From contig NC_091132.1 of NCBI RefSeq assembly GCF_040183065.1, positions 89,055,606-89,119,605 of the forward strand: DNA of 64,000 bases, read 5' to 3'. Position 1 is the stretch's first letter; each line of letters starts with the position of its first letter. Under the pieces are notes generated by a model. It saw only the letters and a list, made by a program, of their open reading frames with translations, did no database searches and had not been told where the DNA came from. Source of the DNA: Periplaneta americana. Taxonomy: Eukaryota; Arthropoda; Insecta; Blattodea; Blattidae. The position numbers were made by a program, and so were the translations under genes. Of this stretch, positions 20,560-32,776 are shown one piece after another.

Positions 20560-22864
20560 TTTAGGTTAGTGGAAAGTATCTATCGCTTTCATCAGTCTCC
20601 AGAGAACGATGGAGCCAATGGTTCAGCGAGGCATACAGCGCTGGAAATAGGAACGAGCTGATGGATTTCAGCATTGAGTTACAGAACGTTCTGATGAATT
20701 GTCGATGGATGAGTACGAGCGTGCGCTGAGTTTAAGAACATGCCTCTACTGTCTTCCTCCGACAAGTTTAGCACTGGGACCTGAGGTATTCTTGCCATCG
20801 GTGCAGGGGGTTGCAGGTAGATTCTTTTGTTGCTACAGTCAAGCCGAGCCGAGCGGAGTGGGAAGTATTAATCGTCCAAAAATATGCAGTCTTGAGTTTG
20901 TAATAGTGTGTGAATATTTCATACACATATTGTTTACCTAGGCCTATATAGTTTTGTTATTAATATATTAAATATATTGTTGCAATTTTTGCTCAAACAT
21001 CTCCCTGATGTTAGCTATGTTAATATTATATGAATTACTCATATTAAATATTTCACCATTACAAGTTATTTTTAAGGAAACATGCTGTGGAAAATTTTTT
21101 GGTTTTATTCTATTGGAATTTTAGAATATGTGTGAAAAACAGATTCCTATAATGTCATGCGAAAATCATTTGTTGGTGATATCTTACAATACAAATCAAA
21201 TAGTTTTACTTCTCAAGTGAATTCAGCAGTACAGTATATTTAAATTGATTACTTTACAAATTTAATTCAATTCTACTAATCACTAAATTGTATAGTATAA
21301 TCCTCTTTTCATTTAAATTATTGTAGTATTATGATTTTTCTTTTTATTTATTTTATTGTATTTGCATTTCTGGTGGTGTGATGGCCTTAACTTCACCAGA
21401 ATAAATAATAAATAAATAAATAAATAAATAAATAAAATTTTCTACAATACTTTCCTTCTCTGAACACGTAAGTACGAATGGTTGTATCTCTTTCTCGCCA
21501 AAAATACGTTAGAAAACTAATATGCATACTGCTCTCATAAATTGGGCGAATGTTTTCAGTATGATTGTACTTCCTTCCAGACTGCCGCTGTCATTGTTCC
21601 CTCCCACTCCAGTACCGCGTTAGACCAGTCGGAACTGCATTCCTCTCACCACTGAACTCCTCAGAGGATGACAGTATATGTATTATTTTGCATCAATATG
21701 GCTTGCTACAAATAAGATTATTCCGTTATGGTGATTCCGTTACCAAGCTTTATTGTCTAAGCTACCATTAAATTGTCTGTTTTAAATTTACAATAGTGTT
21801 TAGGTAGAGAACTTAGTTCTGTAGACAAATTTGGAGATTTAAACTCGCAAAAACGAAACCTGTACAATAAAAAAGGAATCACCCATACAATCACATGGTT
21901 TTTAAGTGCATTTGTTTCTGATATCTATTACTTCACATGAATACTGATGCAATGGACTTATTTCTCATACCCTGTGGATACTTAAACTATAGTCAAGACC
22001 GATATTCTTACACAAATAGTGAAGTTATTTCACCTACAAGATAAAAATCTGTCAGTACATATTACACTGATAACCATCTTCACTTCTCCACTCTTGTCAA
22101 CTTAATAACTACTTTCTGTTTATCGAATATTTACAGTTTCATGAACTTTGGACTCCAATGTAACAATCAATAAAGGAATTTGAGCTCTGCAGAGAGATTT
22201 ATTTTTTAGGGTGTAGGTTGACATTTTCATGGAATTTCCCTCCAGTCACTTCAGGAAGGAGGATATGCATCGCACGACCTTATGTATCAGAAAGGGGACT
22301 ATACTGTATATATACGTATGCACCCTGAAGAACCAAAGGTCAGATGAGCATTACACTGATAGTTAACCATAATAATACTGGTATATCTATTCGCTACTGT
22401 GTATAAAGTAGGTTCGTTATGTTATATGAATTATTATTTTCAGGAAAGAAGAAGAGAAACACGGAAGTTTTCTGAAATCTTTCTCTCCCTCTCTCTATTG
22501 TGACAGTTGTAGATGAAGTTGGGACCTCCATTATGTCATTGGAAGCTGATACTGAAAATGAAATTCGGGTTCTGTCGAAGAAGAATTAGGAAGTTAAGGA
22601 AAGAATAGTTTTGTGTACAAAAAGAGAATAAGACATTGCAACAGTGTACATGGCGAGTGATGAAATCAGTGGGTAATTTGAAAGATGTGTTGGAAACTGT
22701 GAAACAGAAAATCTTGTTTAAATATGAGTTTTGTGATATGTCACATTTCATTTCAAAGACTTTTGTATTTCTTCTCAAGAGACATATGAAAGGTTAAAGG
22801 TAAGAAGCAAAAGAAACAGTGTGATGAAAACGTATTGGTAACAATTAATTTTCTTTCCCCTAAC
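20560..22864. other. Non-coding spacer
   Basis: I recognise no gene. 21340-21440 holds a probable retroelement 3' end: TTCTGGTGGTGTGATGGCC ... CACCAGAATAAATAA followed by an (AAAT)n tail (21404-21437). The rest is AT-rich with short random ORFs. Confidence 0.5.
21340..21437 (+). repeat. Probable retroelement 3' tail with (AAAT)n
   Basis: A short conserved-looking segment with AATAAA runs into eight or so AAAT units, as at the 3' ends of SINEs or RTE-like LINEs. The parent element is not identifiable here. Confidence 0.45.
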
Positions 22865-23027
22865 ACATGTAACTTTATTGAAAGTTTATTGTTTCAGTCA
22901 TTGACTTTACTGTTGTGTATGTTTCACAGCAAAACTAACAAAATCAAAAGCCGAGTTAAATTGAGTAAAAAACGAGATTAAATTCCTCCACAAGAAAAAA
23001 GATTACATTAACACTAAACTATACGAA

Positions 23028-24654
23028 ATGCACTTACTAGTAGGGAAAATTTTTGGAAACAATTGGCCAATTCTAGACACTATGGTTCAGGATAAAATAA
23101 AACGTTTGATGGACAAAAAATATAACCACCTACAAAACAAATTAATAACATTAGCAAATAGGAATAAAACTTTCAAACATGATTCGACCAAAATAAAAGG
23201 AAAAGAAAATAAGAACCAGATAAAATTTGTCAATTTATCAAACATCACATTTTCGGATGACGATATTCAAATTCTTAATCAAGGTTATAAAAACAATTTT
23301 CCTCAAACAAACCTTAACCGAATAGTAGAAGACACAATAATTGAAGCCGAAACCATAACCCAAAACAGTTCTCATGAAAACAAAGATTATCTAAGGTATA
23401 ACGCATCCAAAATTATAAATGATTACAGAAATGATCCCAGAACAAATAGCTTTATACAAAATGCAAAGAAAATGAAAAGCAAGATAACAAAATTAAAGTG
23501 GAAATTAAAAGAAAATAATTTGATACTATAAAAGCAGATAAAAATAATGCAATCATAATCATGACTAAAGAACTATACAATGAGAAAACCAATGATTTTT
23601 TAGTAAAATCTAAAATTGAAGAAATAAAACTGGATCCCACTGATTCTTTCCAAAAACAAATCAGAACAGCATTAAAATCAGTACCACATATCATTCCAGA
23701 ATCAGAAGCTAATAAATACATAAACATGAACCCTTCAATACCAACCTTAAAGGCTTTGCCTAAAACCCATAAAACCGTTCTTTCAATGCGACCAATAGTT
23801 AATAGCATGAATTCACCTAATTATAAACTTAGCAAATTCTTACAGAAGTGGTTACAGCAAACCCTTAATTTGAAGAACATATACACTACAAGAAATACAA
23901 AACATATAGTAAATGAACTAAAAAACATTTCGATTGACAAAGATACAAAATTAATGTAATTGGACATAGAAAATTTATACACGAATATACCTGTTCAAGA
24001 AACAATAGAAATAATTAAAGGAAAGCTTATTGAAAACAAAACTCACGATTCCATAATCAAACAAGTAGTCCAGTTCTAACACTCTGTACGTCACAAAATT
24101 ATTTCACTTTCAATCAAAAAATATATAAACAGAGTAATGGTTTAGCAATGGGTAGTCCTTTATCTGGCATATTAACAGAAATCTTTTTGCAACACATAGA
24201 AGAAAATCATATTCAAAATTTATTAAATAAACACAATATAATATATTACCGCAGATATGTGGATGATACCATTATAATACATAACAACAAATCGAATAGT
24301 GATTCTATCATATATGACTTCAATCAAATCCATAACAATCTAAAATTTACAGTTGAATTGGAAATGAATAAATCCATACCATTTTTGGACATAAAAATAA
24401 TAAAACAAAAAGGCAACTTATCCTTTGGCATTTACAGGAAACCAACACATACCAATCATATTATACCAGCAACTTCAGAGCACCCTCTTTCTCATAAATT
24501 AAGCACATTTCACTATTTAATAAATAGAGCATTACAGATTCCCTTATCTCGCACAAAATACAGAAAAAAGATACAGAATATTCTTGACATCGCAAATAAA
24601 AACGGTTATAGTAGAACCTTAATTAAAAAACTAATATATAAAAAAGAAAATTAA
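23028..24654 (+). pseudogene. Penelope reverse transcriptase
   Basis: The N-terminal helical region (to 23531) is followed after a frameshift by LKALPKTHKTVLSMRPIVNS and SKFLQKWLQQTL. A TAA at 23957-23959 then interrupts before LDIENLYTNIPVQETIE, the block with the first catalytic Asp. A further shift is followed by NGLAMGSPLSGILTEIFLQH and YYRRYVDDTIIIHN (YVDD active site), then IPFLDIKIIK and FGIYRKPTHTNHI in the thumb-like region. This is the telomerase-related Penelope type of reverse transcriptase. Only about three lesions separate it from an open frame, so the element is fairly young. Confidence 0.92.
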
Positions 24655-24831
24655 CAAAAAATGAAAAGTTAATCTACTTTATCCAGAACCACTAAAGAAA
24701 ATAACAAAACATGGTCAACGTTAACATACAATAAAATAATTTCCAACAAATTAGCAAACTTTTTCCAAAAAGAAAACATAAAATTAGCATATAAAACCAA
24801 CAATAAATTAAATAATAATATCAACTATCAG

Positions 24832-24974
24832 TTGCACCACATCGATAAAATTAACATGAAAGGAGTATATATGTTAAAGTGCAAAACCTATAGTGCCAAA
24901 TATATTGGGCAAACAAAACGGAATTTTAAAATAAAATATAAAGAACACATTTCCGATTTTAAACACAACAGAAC
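24832..24974 (+). pseudogene. Penelope GIY-YIG domain, 5' half
   Basis: Reads INMKGVYMLKCKTYSAKYIG and QTKRNFKIKYKEHISDFKHN. The YIGQT and KEH motifs are intact. The frame is cut by the LINE insertion after KHNR and resumes at 29354. Confidence 0.88.
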
Positions 24975-25253
24975 CACATCCATGTGGTACACTGCCACAA
25001 CTGCTCTGCATTTGGACATATTTCCAAAGACTGTAATTCGACCAAAAAATGTTCCCACTGTGCAGAGGAGCACAAATCAAGAGAATGTGCCAAAACAAAA
25101 ACGGTGTATGCAAATTGTCAGACTTACAACAATAAAATGGCAGATAGAAAACACTTCAGACCAACAAATACTGATCACCCAGCCACGTCACCTGACTGTC
25201 CTGCATTAAAGAAAATATTAGAAATCACAAGGTCCAAGATCAATTATGGCTGA
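24975..25253 (+). pseudogene. LINE ORF1 C-terminal zinc knuckles
   Basis: Reads CHNCSAFGHISKDCN, CSHCAEEHKSREC and a third motif CQTYNNKMADRKHF that has lost its usual Cys/His spacing, ending PDCPALKKILEITRSKINYG. It is cut at its 5' end by the insertion point (5' truncation). It overlaps ORF2 by 8 nt: the ORF2 ATG at 25246 lies in ATGGCTGA, whose TGA ends ORF1. Confidence 0.85.
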
Positions 25254-26424
25254 ACTGGTAATATATCATCTAAACCTTCACAAATCTATACTACCGACAC
25301 AAGAATTGTTACAAAACTCAGGACTCAACTCTGAAAAAGCCATAGACAAAGCGATACTACTGTGTGTTCAGGAACCAAATACTACTCAGAACAGGGTTAA
25401 TGGCTTCGGACTAAACAACCACGTCTACGTATCCATAAGAACATCTGTGATGATGGTGAGAGAAGACGCGCTGCTGTGGTTGCCAACTGTAATAACATCA
25501 TGAAATTAGAACAGTACTGTAGCTCTGATAAGGTTGTGGTATGTGTTGACTTTCATGGACAAGAAATATATGTGTGTAATATTTACTGTGATCCCAAGTG
25601 CGACTTTAACAATGTTCTGAATAACCTTCAGTCTATCTGCTCATAACCGGTGATATAAATACCAAGCATTGTGCTTGGAATAGCCCTACGGACGATTTAA
25701 AGGGAAAAATGTTTTTCGATTTTGTAATGTCTAACAACTTGATCATACTAAACAACGGTGACAAACCAACCTTCACTCGTCAACAATCCGAAAGTTTTAT
25801 AGATGTTAGTGTATGTAGCTCTGGACTCCTGCCTTTAGTATCAGAGTGGACGGTAAGCGACCTCCCTACTTTTTCAGATCACAATCTCATAATAATAAGA
25901 ATTAAATCTTGCACAGATCTGTTAGCCACAACTAGCACCACTCGTAAATACAGAACCAGCAATGTTAAATGGCATCATTTTCGGCATGCAGCGAAAGATG
26001 TAATGGAAAGAATTGCCACACAAGTCAAATACATACGTAGCTCTGAAGCACTGAATGAAGCTATGGAACATCTAACACAAAATATAACCAGTCTGTGTGA
26101 GAGACATCTTCCGAAGAAATCAGAAAAACCAGTAAGAAACTACTGGTGGAATGATCAATTGACAATAATGAGGAAAAGGGTTTTAGCAAGCTATAGAAGA
26201 TTTAAAAGATGTCGATGTGCACAACTTAAAATACAATATGAAAATATATATAATGCACTCAAACAGAAATATAGAGAAGATATTCTGCTAGCAAAGACAT
26301 CATCATGGAAGGAATTTTGCTCCACACAGGCAGCACAGAAGCCACGGGGAATTGTCTATAATATATGTAGGAAACCTCAAAACTTTAATAAAACATTAAA
26401 ACCGAGCAAGGAAATACAACAAAC
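25246..26424 (+). pseudogene. LINE ORF2: EEP endonuclease
   Basis: Starts MAELVIYHLNLHKSILPTQE and LLCVQEPNTTQ (catalytic Glu). After shifts it gives VVCVDFHGQEIYVCNIYCDP and GDINTKHCAWNSP, then FIDVSVCSSGLLPLVSEWTV and FSDHNLIIIRI, the closing DHN motif used by R1/I-group elements. The linker KPVRNYWWNDQLTIMRKRVL leads to the reverse transcriptase. It has frameshifts at about 25500 and 25640. Confidence 0.85.
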
Positions 26425-27885
26425 ATGCATGATACGGCTAAGGTTCTAATGGAAAGGTTTTTCCCGTCAGATACAAAAGATACATATATGGAAAAAATTA
26501 TACGACACGAAACCACTTTGGATCCTCTGACACATGATGATCTACCTTTCACAGACAACGAGGTGAACCATATTATAAGAAACCTTAATGACAAGAAAGC
26601 TCCTGGAATTGATGCCATATCAGCAAATATTATTTAAAACTTGCATATCTCCTGTCCCAATCTTCTCCTCAACATCTAAAACAAATGTCTGGAACTCGCT
26701 GTTTTTCCTGACTTATGAAAAATTGCTGTTGTAAAAGTAATTCCAAAACAACATTCTAAAGAGATTCTTACAGCAAATGCGTACAAGCCAATCTGTCTCT
26801 TACCTGTTTTAGGTAAAGTTTTAGAGAAACTTACAATAGATAGAATAATGTTTCACATGCACAACAACAAACTACTAAATGGAAGCCAGTATGGGTTTAC
26901 ACCACAAAAATCAACTGAAACGTCAGTCCTAAAGGTGGTTTAATGGTCTCGCGAAGTTATGCGAAACAAAGAGCTAGGTATTTTAATATCTTTGGACATA
27001 TCAGGGGCTTTCGACAATGCTTGGTGGTCAAAAATCATGCAACAGTTAGAGAAGAAAAGATGTCCTACAAATCTACACAAGTTGGTTCGAAACTATTTTT
27101 CTAGGCGCAAAGCACAGCTTACGATAGGGAAAACACAGATCATAAAAAACTTGACCAAAGGATGTCCCCAAGGATCAGCCTGCAGCACCAGGTCTATGGA
27201 TAATTTTATACAATGAATTATTATGCTTGCAATTACCAAACAATTGTAGCATTATGGCATATGCAGATAATGCCCTTCTGTTAGTTAAAGCAGATACAAT
27301 TACTGCCCTACAAAATGCTGCAAATACAGCGCTTAATTCGATTTATAAATGGGGTTGTATTAACAAACTTCAATTCAATTCACAAAAAACAAAGCAATGT
27401 TGATAACCAAGAAGAAAGGAATTGCTGCACCAAAAATTCAACTGAATATGGAAGACATAAAAATACTAGATCACTTCTCATATCTCGGAGTAATTCTCGA
27501 CAAGAAAATGACTTTTAAACCACATTTAGAAAATTTGGCCAAAAAGGAAAGCCAGTTCCAATCTGCCCTAGCACGAGCCACGAAACCCACATGGGGCATC
27601 AATTCAGAAGCACTGCGTACTATTTACTATGGGGCTTTCGAGCCAATGGTACTGTATTGCGTTTCCGCCTACCAGCATATATTAGATAAAAAATGGGCGC
27701 AGAAGAAATTAATTCAAATACAGCGTGGTTTTGTACTCCAGATCACGAAGGCATACAGAACAATATCTACGGACGCAGCCCTGGTTATAGCAGGCATTGC
27801 ACCACTGCATATAACAGCCGTTGCTCAATTTGAACTGACAGACAGGAAAAATGGAACAGAAGTTATTTCACGACTACTCCATTAA
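26425..27885 (+). pseudogene. LINE ORF2: reverse transcriptase
   Basis: Blocks in order: LNDKKAPGIDAISANII, AYKPICLLPVLGKVLEKL (about 26780), NGSQYGFTPQKSTETSV, LISLDISGAFDNAWW (first Asp), TKGCPQGSA, and AYADNALLLV at about 27258, where the usual second Asp of [FY]ADD is Asn. The thumb region DHFSYLGVILDKKMTFKPHL follows. Several frameshifts plus the Asp-to-Asn change make it inactive. Confidence 0.88.
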
Positions 27886-27954
27886 GAGATAGAAATTGAG
27901 AAGAAAACACATTTTCTGTCAAGAGGACACCCATGTGAGTACCCACATTTTGTT

Positions 27955-28838
27955 AATCAAACAACTTGCAACAGAAGGCACGAATTTCACGTCTATACCG
28001 ATGGCTCTCGAACACAGAGAGGAAATGGAGAAGAGTTAGTAGGCTGTACTTTTGTCGTCTATTCAAGAGACACAGAAGTTTTCACATCTACATACAGACT
28101 GGCTCCAATATGCACTATCTTTCAAGCTGAACTTTATTCCATTCAACAAGCAGTCATATGGTGCATAGACAACAAAACTGATTCACACATCCATTCAGAT
28201 TCTCAAGCAGCATTGCTCTCTATTAAAGATAAATTCAATTTAAACCTGATAGCCACAGAAATAAGAACCAAACTCTCAAGATATAATAACCATGTTTGTC
28301 TCTCTTGGATAAAAGGACATGATGGTTACTCTGGAAATGAAAGAGCTGACGAACTGGCGAAATTAGCAGCATCCAGCGAAGGTGATTTTGCATACAAAAG
28401 GTGTCCTTTATCTCGTGCAAAGGCTGAGTATAAAAAACAAATAATAAATATGTGGAATTCACAGTGGAAGAATAGTAATAATGGCTCAACCACAAGAGAT
28501 CTATTCTTCCCCGATGTACATAGCCGCTTAAAGTGCACTTTATTTATACCTGATTTCATTCTCACACAATTTGTATCCAGCCATGGTAAATTTATTTCAT
28601 ATTTCAGGAGATTTCATACTAATGTAGAAAACTGAAATGAATGCGTTTGTGGAAGTGAACAAACAGTAGAACATTTGTTATTTGATTGCCCACTTTATGG
28701 ATATAGAAGATACAGCATTGAAATGCACCTAAATAAATGTAATATTAGCTACAATAAGCCATTGTACAACATTTTCCGTAGAAATTGTTGTCGCAAAATA
28801 TTCATTAATTTTATTAACCACATCAATAGAAAATTGTA
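27955..28838 (+). pseudogene. LINE ORF2: RNase H and C-terminal zinc motif
   Basis: Reads FHVYTDGSRTQRGNGEE (Asp), IFQAELYSIQQAVIWCI (Glu), IHSDSQAALLSIKDKF (Asp) and LSWIKGHDGYSGNERADELA (His/Asp): a complete RNase H active-site set. The C-terminal CVCGSEQTVEHLLFDCPLYG is the CxC...H...C knuckle of I/Jockey-type LINEs. A stop precedes this motif (28633-28635). The domain removes RNA from the RNA-DNA hybrid. Confidence 0.88.
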
Positions 28839-29353
28839 AGTGTCAATATTGTTCTTGTATTATTTGAAAATTTTAACCTTAAGTAATATAAATTGTCCAT
28901 CTATGCTATGCTATAAAAGGATGTGTGTAAATTATAAATTTACTTTTGTATGAAATAATTGTTTGTATGATTATGTCTGTATATTCCACATTGCTCTAGT
29001 ATCTATCATAATATTTGTTTACTTTTGGACGCTATATGTATTATTTCATGCCAAATTCTATGTTATTGTTATTCAATTATGTTTTGTATTTACAGATATC
29101 ATTTTTAATGTATTTCGTATAATTAAGCGCTTTCTTTATGATTGATGTAGACTTCTCATGTGTTTGTGTTGATAGTTGTAACTGTCTTAAAATTAAGTTT
29201 ACACTTATCTTATTCATAACATCGACAGAAAAAAAAAATGTTAAAAATGTATTTATATTATATTATCTCAAGTAAATAGAAAACTTTAACCCTAATATAC
29301 TCATGTAAAATAGGGTTTTATGTGGAAAATAAAAAAAAAAAACACAACAGAAC

Positions 29354-29558
29354 AAAATCAAAATATGCATCCCATCTCATTCAAAATGGACATGAACTTG
29401 GATCAATAAATGATATCCTAACAATAATTAAAACATACAAAGATAACACACATATAAACAATGCAGAAGAATACTATATTTCGAAATATTATAAAAAAGA
29501 TAAATCCTTGATTAATGAAAATTTACCCAATTTACAGAACACACTATACAGCATGTGA
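29354..29558 (+). pseudogene. Penelope GIY-YIG domain, 3' half
   Basis: Continues the frame cut at 24974: TKSKYASHLIQNGHELGSIN, NNAEEYYISKYYKKDK and LINENLPNLQNTLYSM. It aligns well with the C-terminus at 3370-3590. The remainder to 30676 is 3' non-coding element DNA, including a (TATAA)n run at 30300-30334. Confidence 0.88.
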
Positions 29559-30299
29559 TGCAGTGTATTCATACGCGCACTATTTACTTCCTTCATAAGC
29601 TGTGTTAGACGTAGATACACAGTCCTCACATAGCCAGTACACGATCAACATCTAAAGAAAGCACATCCACAACAAGTAAGTCAATATTTCATATTTCAGT
29701 GCGTGTAGATAACATAAGTAAATAATTCTGATTTACTTCAGCAAAGTTAGAATTTGTTACCAACACTTTATAATTTACATAGCTTCTCACTTCGCAATTA
29801 TTTTATTATCCCAATATCAATCAAACTTGACCTTCAGTCAAATTCATATAATACAAATTGCACCACTTGCTTCATTAATGCTAGTATCATTAATTTCAAC
29901 ATTTGATTTCTTTCAGCAATCTTAGACACCCGATTCACATCTTGCTACATAAACCACTACATACACAGTATTGGATTTTGATTATTTATCCGTAAGTTCC
30001 ATTCAATACATTATAAACAACTAAAATTAAATCCACTAATCAAAGTTAGGTTACCAACTTACGGTTTAAATTATTTTCGGTGTGAATGAACAGCAACAAA
30101 GTAAACGCACACCACCAAATCAACAATAAACAACTAAACCCAATATATTGGCATAAAGATTAACACAATGATCTGCATAAGCATTTACGACAGGCTATGA
30201 AGCATACACTATGATATATTTTAGAAAGATGTGCATCACCAAAGTATGGAAATATGAATAAAACATGTAATAAAACATTGTAATTGCAAATCTTCACAT

Positions 30300-30334
30300 G
30301 TATAATATAATATAATATAATATAATATAATATA
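30300..30334. repeat. (TATAA)n microsatellite
   Basis: About seven TATAA units inside the Penelope 3' region. Confidence 0.9.
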
Positions 30335-30749
30335 GAGTCAGCTCACTTTTATATTTTAACCTTATTTTTAGCCTCATAATATTATTTCATTAATAACCTA
30401 GCCTACATGTGACGACTTGCAAAGTAAATCTATTGTACAGTAAATGTACACTTTTAAATGTTGACATTTGAATATTAGAATATTAATGCATATTATAATT
30501 ATATTAATTTTTAACAGGTTTTTATCCCCGTATGCTATTAAACATGCATTGTATGTGTAGAGAATGTAGAGAATAATGATATTGCAAAATTGATTGTTCG
30601 TATCTGAAGATGTTGACACTGTTCAATGAAAACGTTTATACGTCTTGTAACTTATTATGTAAAGGTTAACACCTAAAACATACACAACAGTTAAGTCAAT
30701 GACTGAAACAATAAACTTTCAATATATAAATTGCAAAACATGTAACTTT

Positions 30750-31403
30750 GTTAGAGAATTTGATACAGGTCTTCCTAATCCTCGGACCCTCTACAAATGG
30801 TACAGTCTCGTAAATGGAGTTCATTGTACAGATAAGATATTCATATTCTCAGCAAATGTTAATATATAAATAATTGTGTTTTTCTATGTTTATTATGTTA
30901 TAGCCTACAGTTTGAACCTTATAAATCATCCAGTTCCTTAATAAAAATATAGCATATATATCAAACCAAGCACCAACAGTTTCATAATACTGAAGTAGTT
31001 TACATAATTTCGTGGTGCAATACATGAATTAATGAAATATAACTTTTGTTTATTTTCTTTGAGAAGTTCAATTTTGATTGTTACCGGTACTCCATTACCA
31101 CAAAAGAAACTACAATAAGTGTATTTGACAGACTCTTTGATGCGAAAGTGGCTCTGGGACTATGTGTTTTCAATTTTTTTTCACGGCCTTCAGCAACTAT
31201 GACAATGTGGTCATAACATAGGAGGTGATAGAGCTTCTTTCATGGCACCCAATTACATAAAATAGGCTCTTTGGCAAAATTATCAACATAAAACTCAGTA
31301 GTTCCAGCATGAATTACTAGGGAAATGACCAGTTTTCATAGTACTGCATCTTGAACCTAACAAGTGTTATATTTGTAACAAGTGGGGGGGGGGGCTACAA
31401 CAA
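30750..31403. other. Spacer between Penelope and piggyBac
   Basis: No gene or repeat recognised, apart from a run of G at about 31384-31394. Confidence 0.5.
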
Positions 31404-31731
31404 TGCCTTTCCAGCCCAATGATTCCATATGGCATCATACACTTTCCCTTCTGTGAGAATATATGTAGAATGCCAAATGACTCCATATGTTATCATAGCC
31501 ATATGCTTAGTTCCTTTTGAAGACAGCTTGCATCCCTGAAATCTCAAAACAAAACACTATCGGGCAGCGTTTCTCCTTTGTTATTGTGATGATGTTGACA
31601 AATGAGTACAGCCATTGAGTATTATTTTAGAAATTTGTGTGAAGTTAAGTTCTTTATGCATAATACGCAATCTGCATATAATTTGAAGTGTAAAGACTCT
31701 CTTTTGACGTCTGTAACAATAGAAATGATTT

Positions 31732-31733
31732 AT

Positions 31734-31773
<40 letters not shown>
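31732..31773. repeat. (AAT)n microsatellite
   Basis: About 13 trinucleotide units within the 5' non-coding part of the piggyBac element. Confidence 0.95.
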
Positions 31774-31779
31774 TGTTGC

Positions 31780-32737
31780 ACCAGAAGGCATAAAATATTG
31801 TGATTTCAAATGGAATCATTGGTCATTGTCGTTTGAATAATGAATAAATGGAGTCTATCTAGTCTCAGAATTGTGTTTATATGTTGTTATATTGTATGTG
31901 TTTGTATTATATGTTTGCAAATAAGTATTGAATGACTGCGCCATAAGTGAATTGCTATAAATTACAGGTAGTTGATTCAATAATTTATAACTATACAGTC
32001 TTTTTTTTTTAAGATGTCGTGTAATAGGAAGGAATTGACAGCTACTTTAGTGCTGCCTCATGAGCCATGCTCAGCATCATAGCCGTTCACCTAGTACGTC
32101 ACTTCGTCCGTCAGAGCGCTCTCAGACGTTACATTATAGATAGCGCTATGAATCCTTTCATTTTTTCTTTCCAAATTATCCTATTGGCCGGTTGATTACG
32201 TCTCACGAGGGAAGAGGGAGAGTGAGTTTACTTGGTCACGGGCAGCTAGAGAGAACATCACTTAGGACTCGCACGCCGTAGAGAGAACATCACGGACTCA
32301 GGTCTCACACGCCATATAGTTAACATCACTTACGAGTTGGAAGCCGTATGGGTAACAGTACTTAGGAGTTGCAAGCCGCATTGATATTTTTCATTCAGGC
32401 AATTGACGTGTACTCGACAAGTGGAGCTCGAACTGTTTTCAATTCTTGTAACTTAAGTTTATCGTGATAGATTGTTCGAGAACAGTGCGTCACTATATTT
32501 CTTTGTATAATTACGCATTACATGGAACTTTGTTTCAGATGTATATCTTGTGATTTAGCGTGCTTACAACTTGTGTCAGATTTGTATCAGTGGAGTAGGT
32601 AAATTTGCGTCGTGATATTTTTATCTTCGATTGTATGTGTTTGAGAGATTGTAGTGGATCGTACTTTGAAATATCGTTTGCTAGTGATACGTCTTGGGGG
32701 CAAGTAATTGTGATTGCGTCGAGTAATATATATTATG

Positions 32738-32776
<39 letters not shown>

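Larger units (their letters stand above)
24975..29339 (+). mobile_element. R1/I-like LINE inserted in Penelope
   Basis: A 5'-truncated non-LTR retrotransposon ending in a poly(A) run and flanked by the exact 14-bp duplication AAACACAACAGAAC (24961-24974 and 29340-29353). It carries the end of ORF1 (zinc knuckles), an EEP endonuclease, a reverse transcriptase and an RNase H domain, then about 0.5 kb of 3' UTR. Same strand as its host element. The hallmark structure is that of target-primed reverse transcription. Confidence 0.95.
22877..30737 (+). mobile_element. Penelope-like element, near full length, split by a LINE
   Basis: Both ends carry an inverted repeat: left ATTGAAAGTTTATTGTTTCA... 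(22877-22925) matches the inverse of 30677-30723 with one mismatch over about 47 bp. The whole is bracketed by ACATGTAACTTT at 22865-22876 and 30738-30749, a 12-bp TSD; 14 bp lie between the right inverted repeat and its TSD copy. Inside are a reverse transcriptase (23028-24654) and a GIY-YIG domain (24832-24974 and 29354-29558) split by the LINE at 24975-29339. A CTGAAGATG motif at 30604 resembles that of the Penelope at 3.2-4.3 kb. Without the LINE the element would be about 3.5 kb. Confidence 0.92.
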
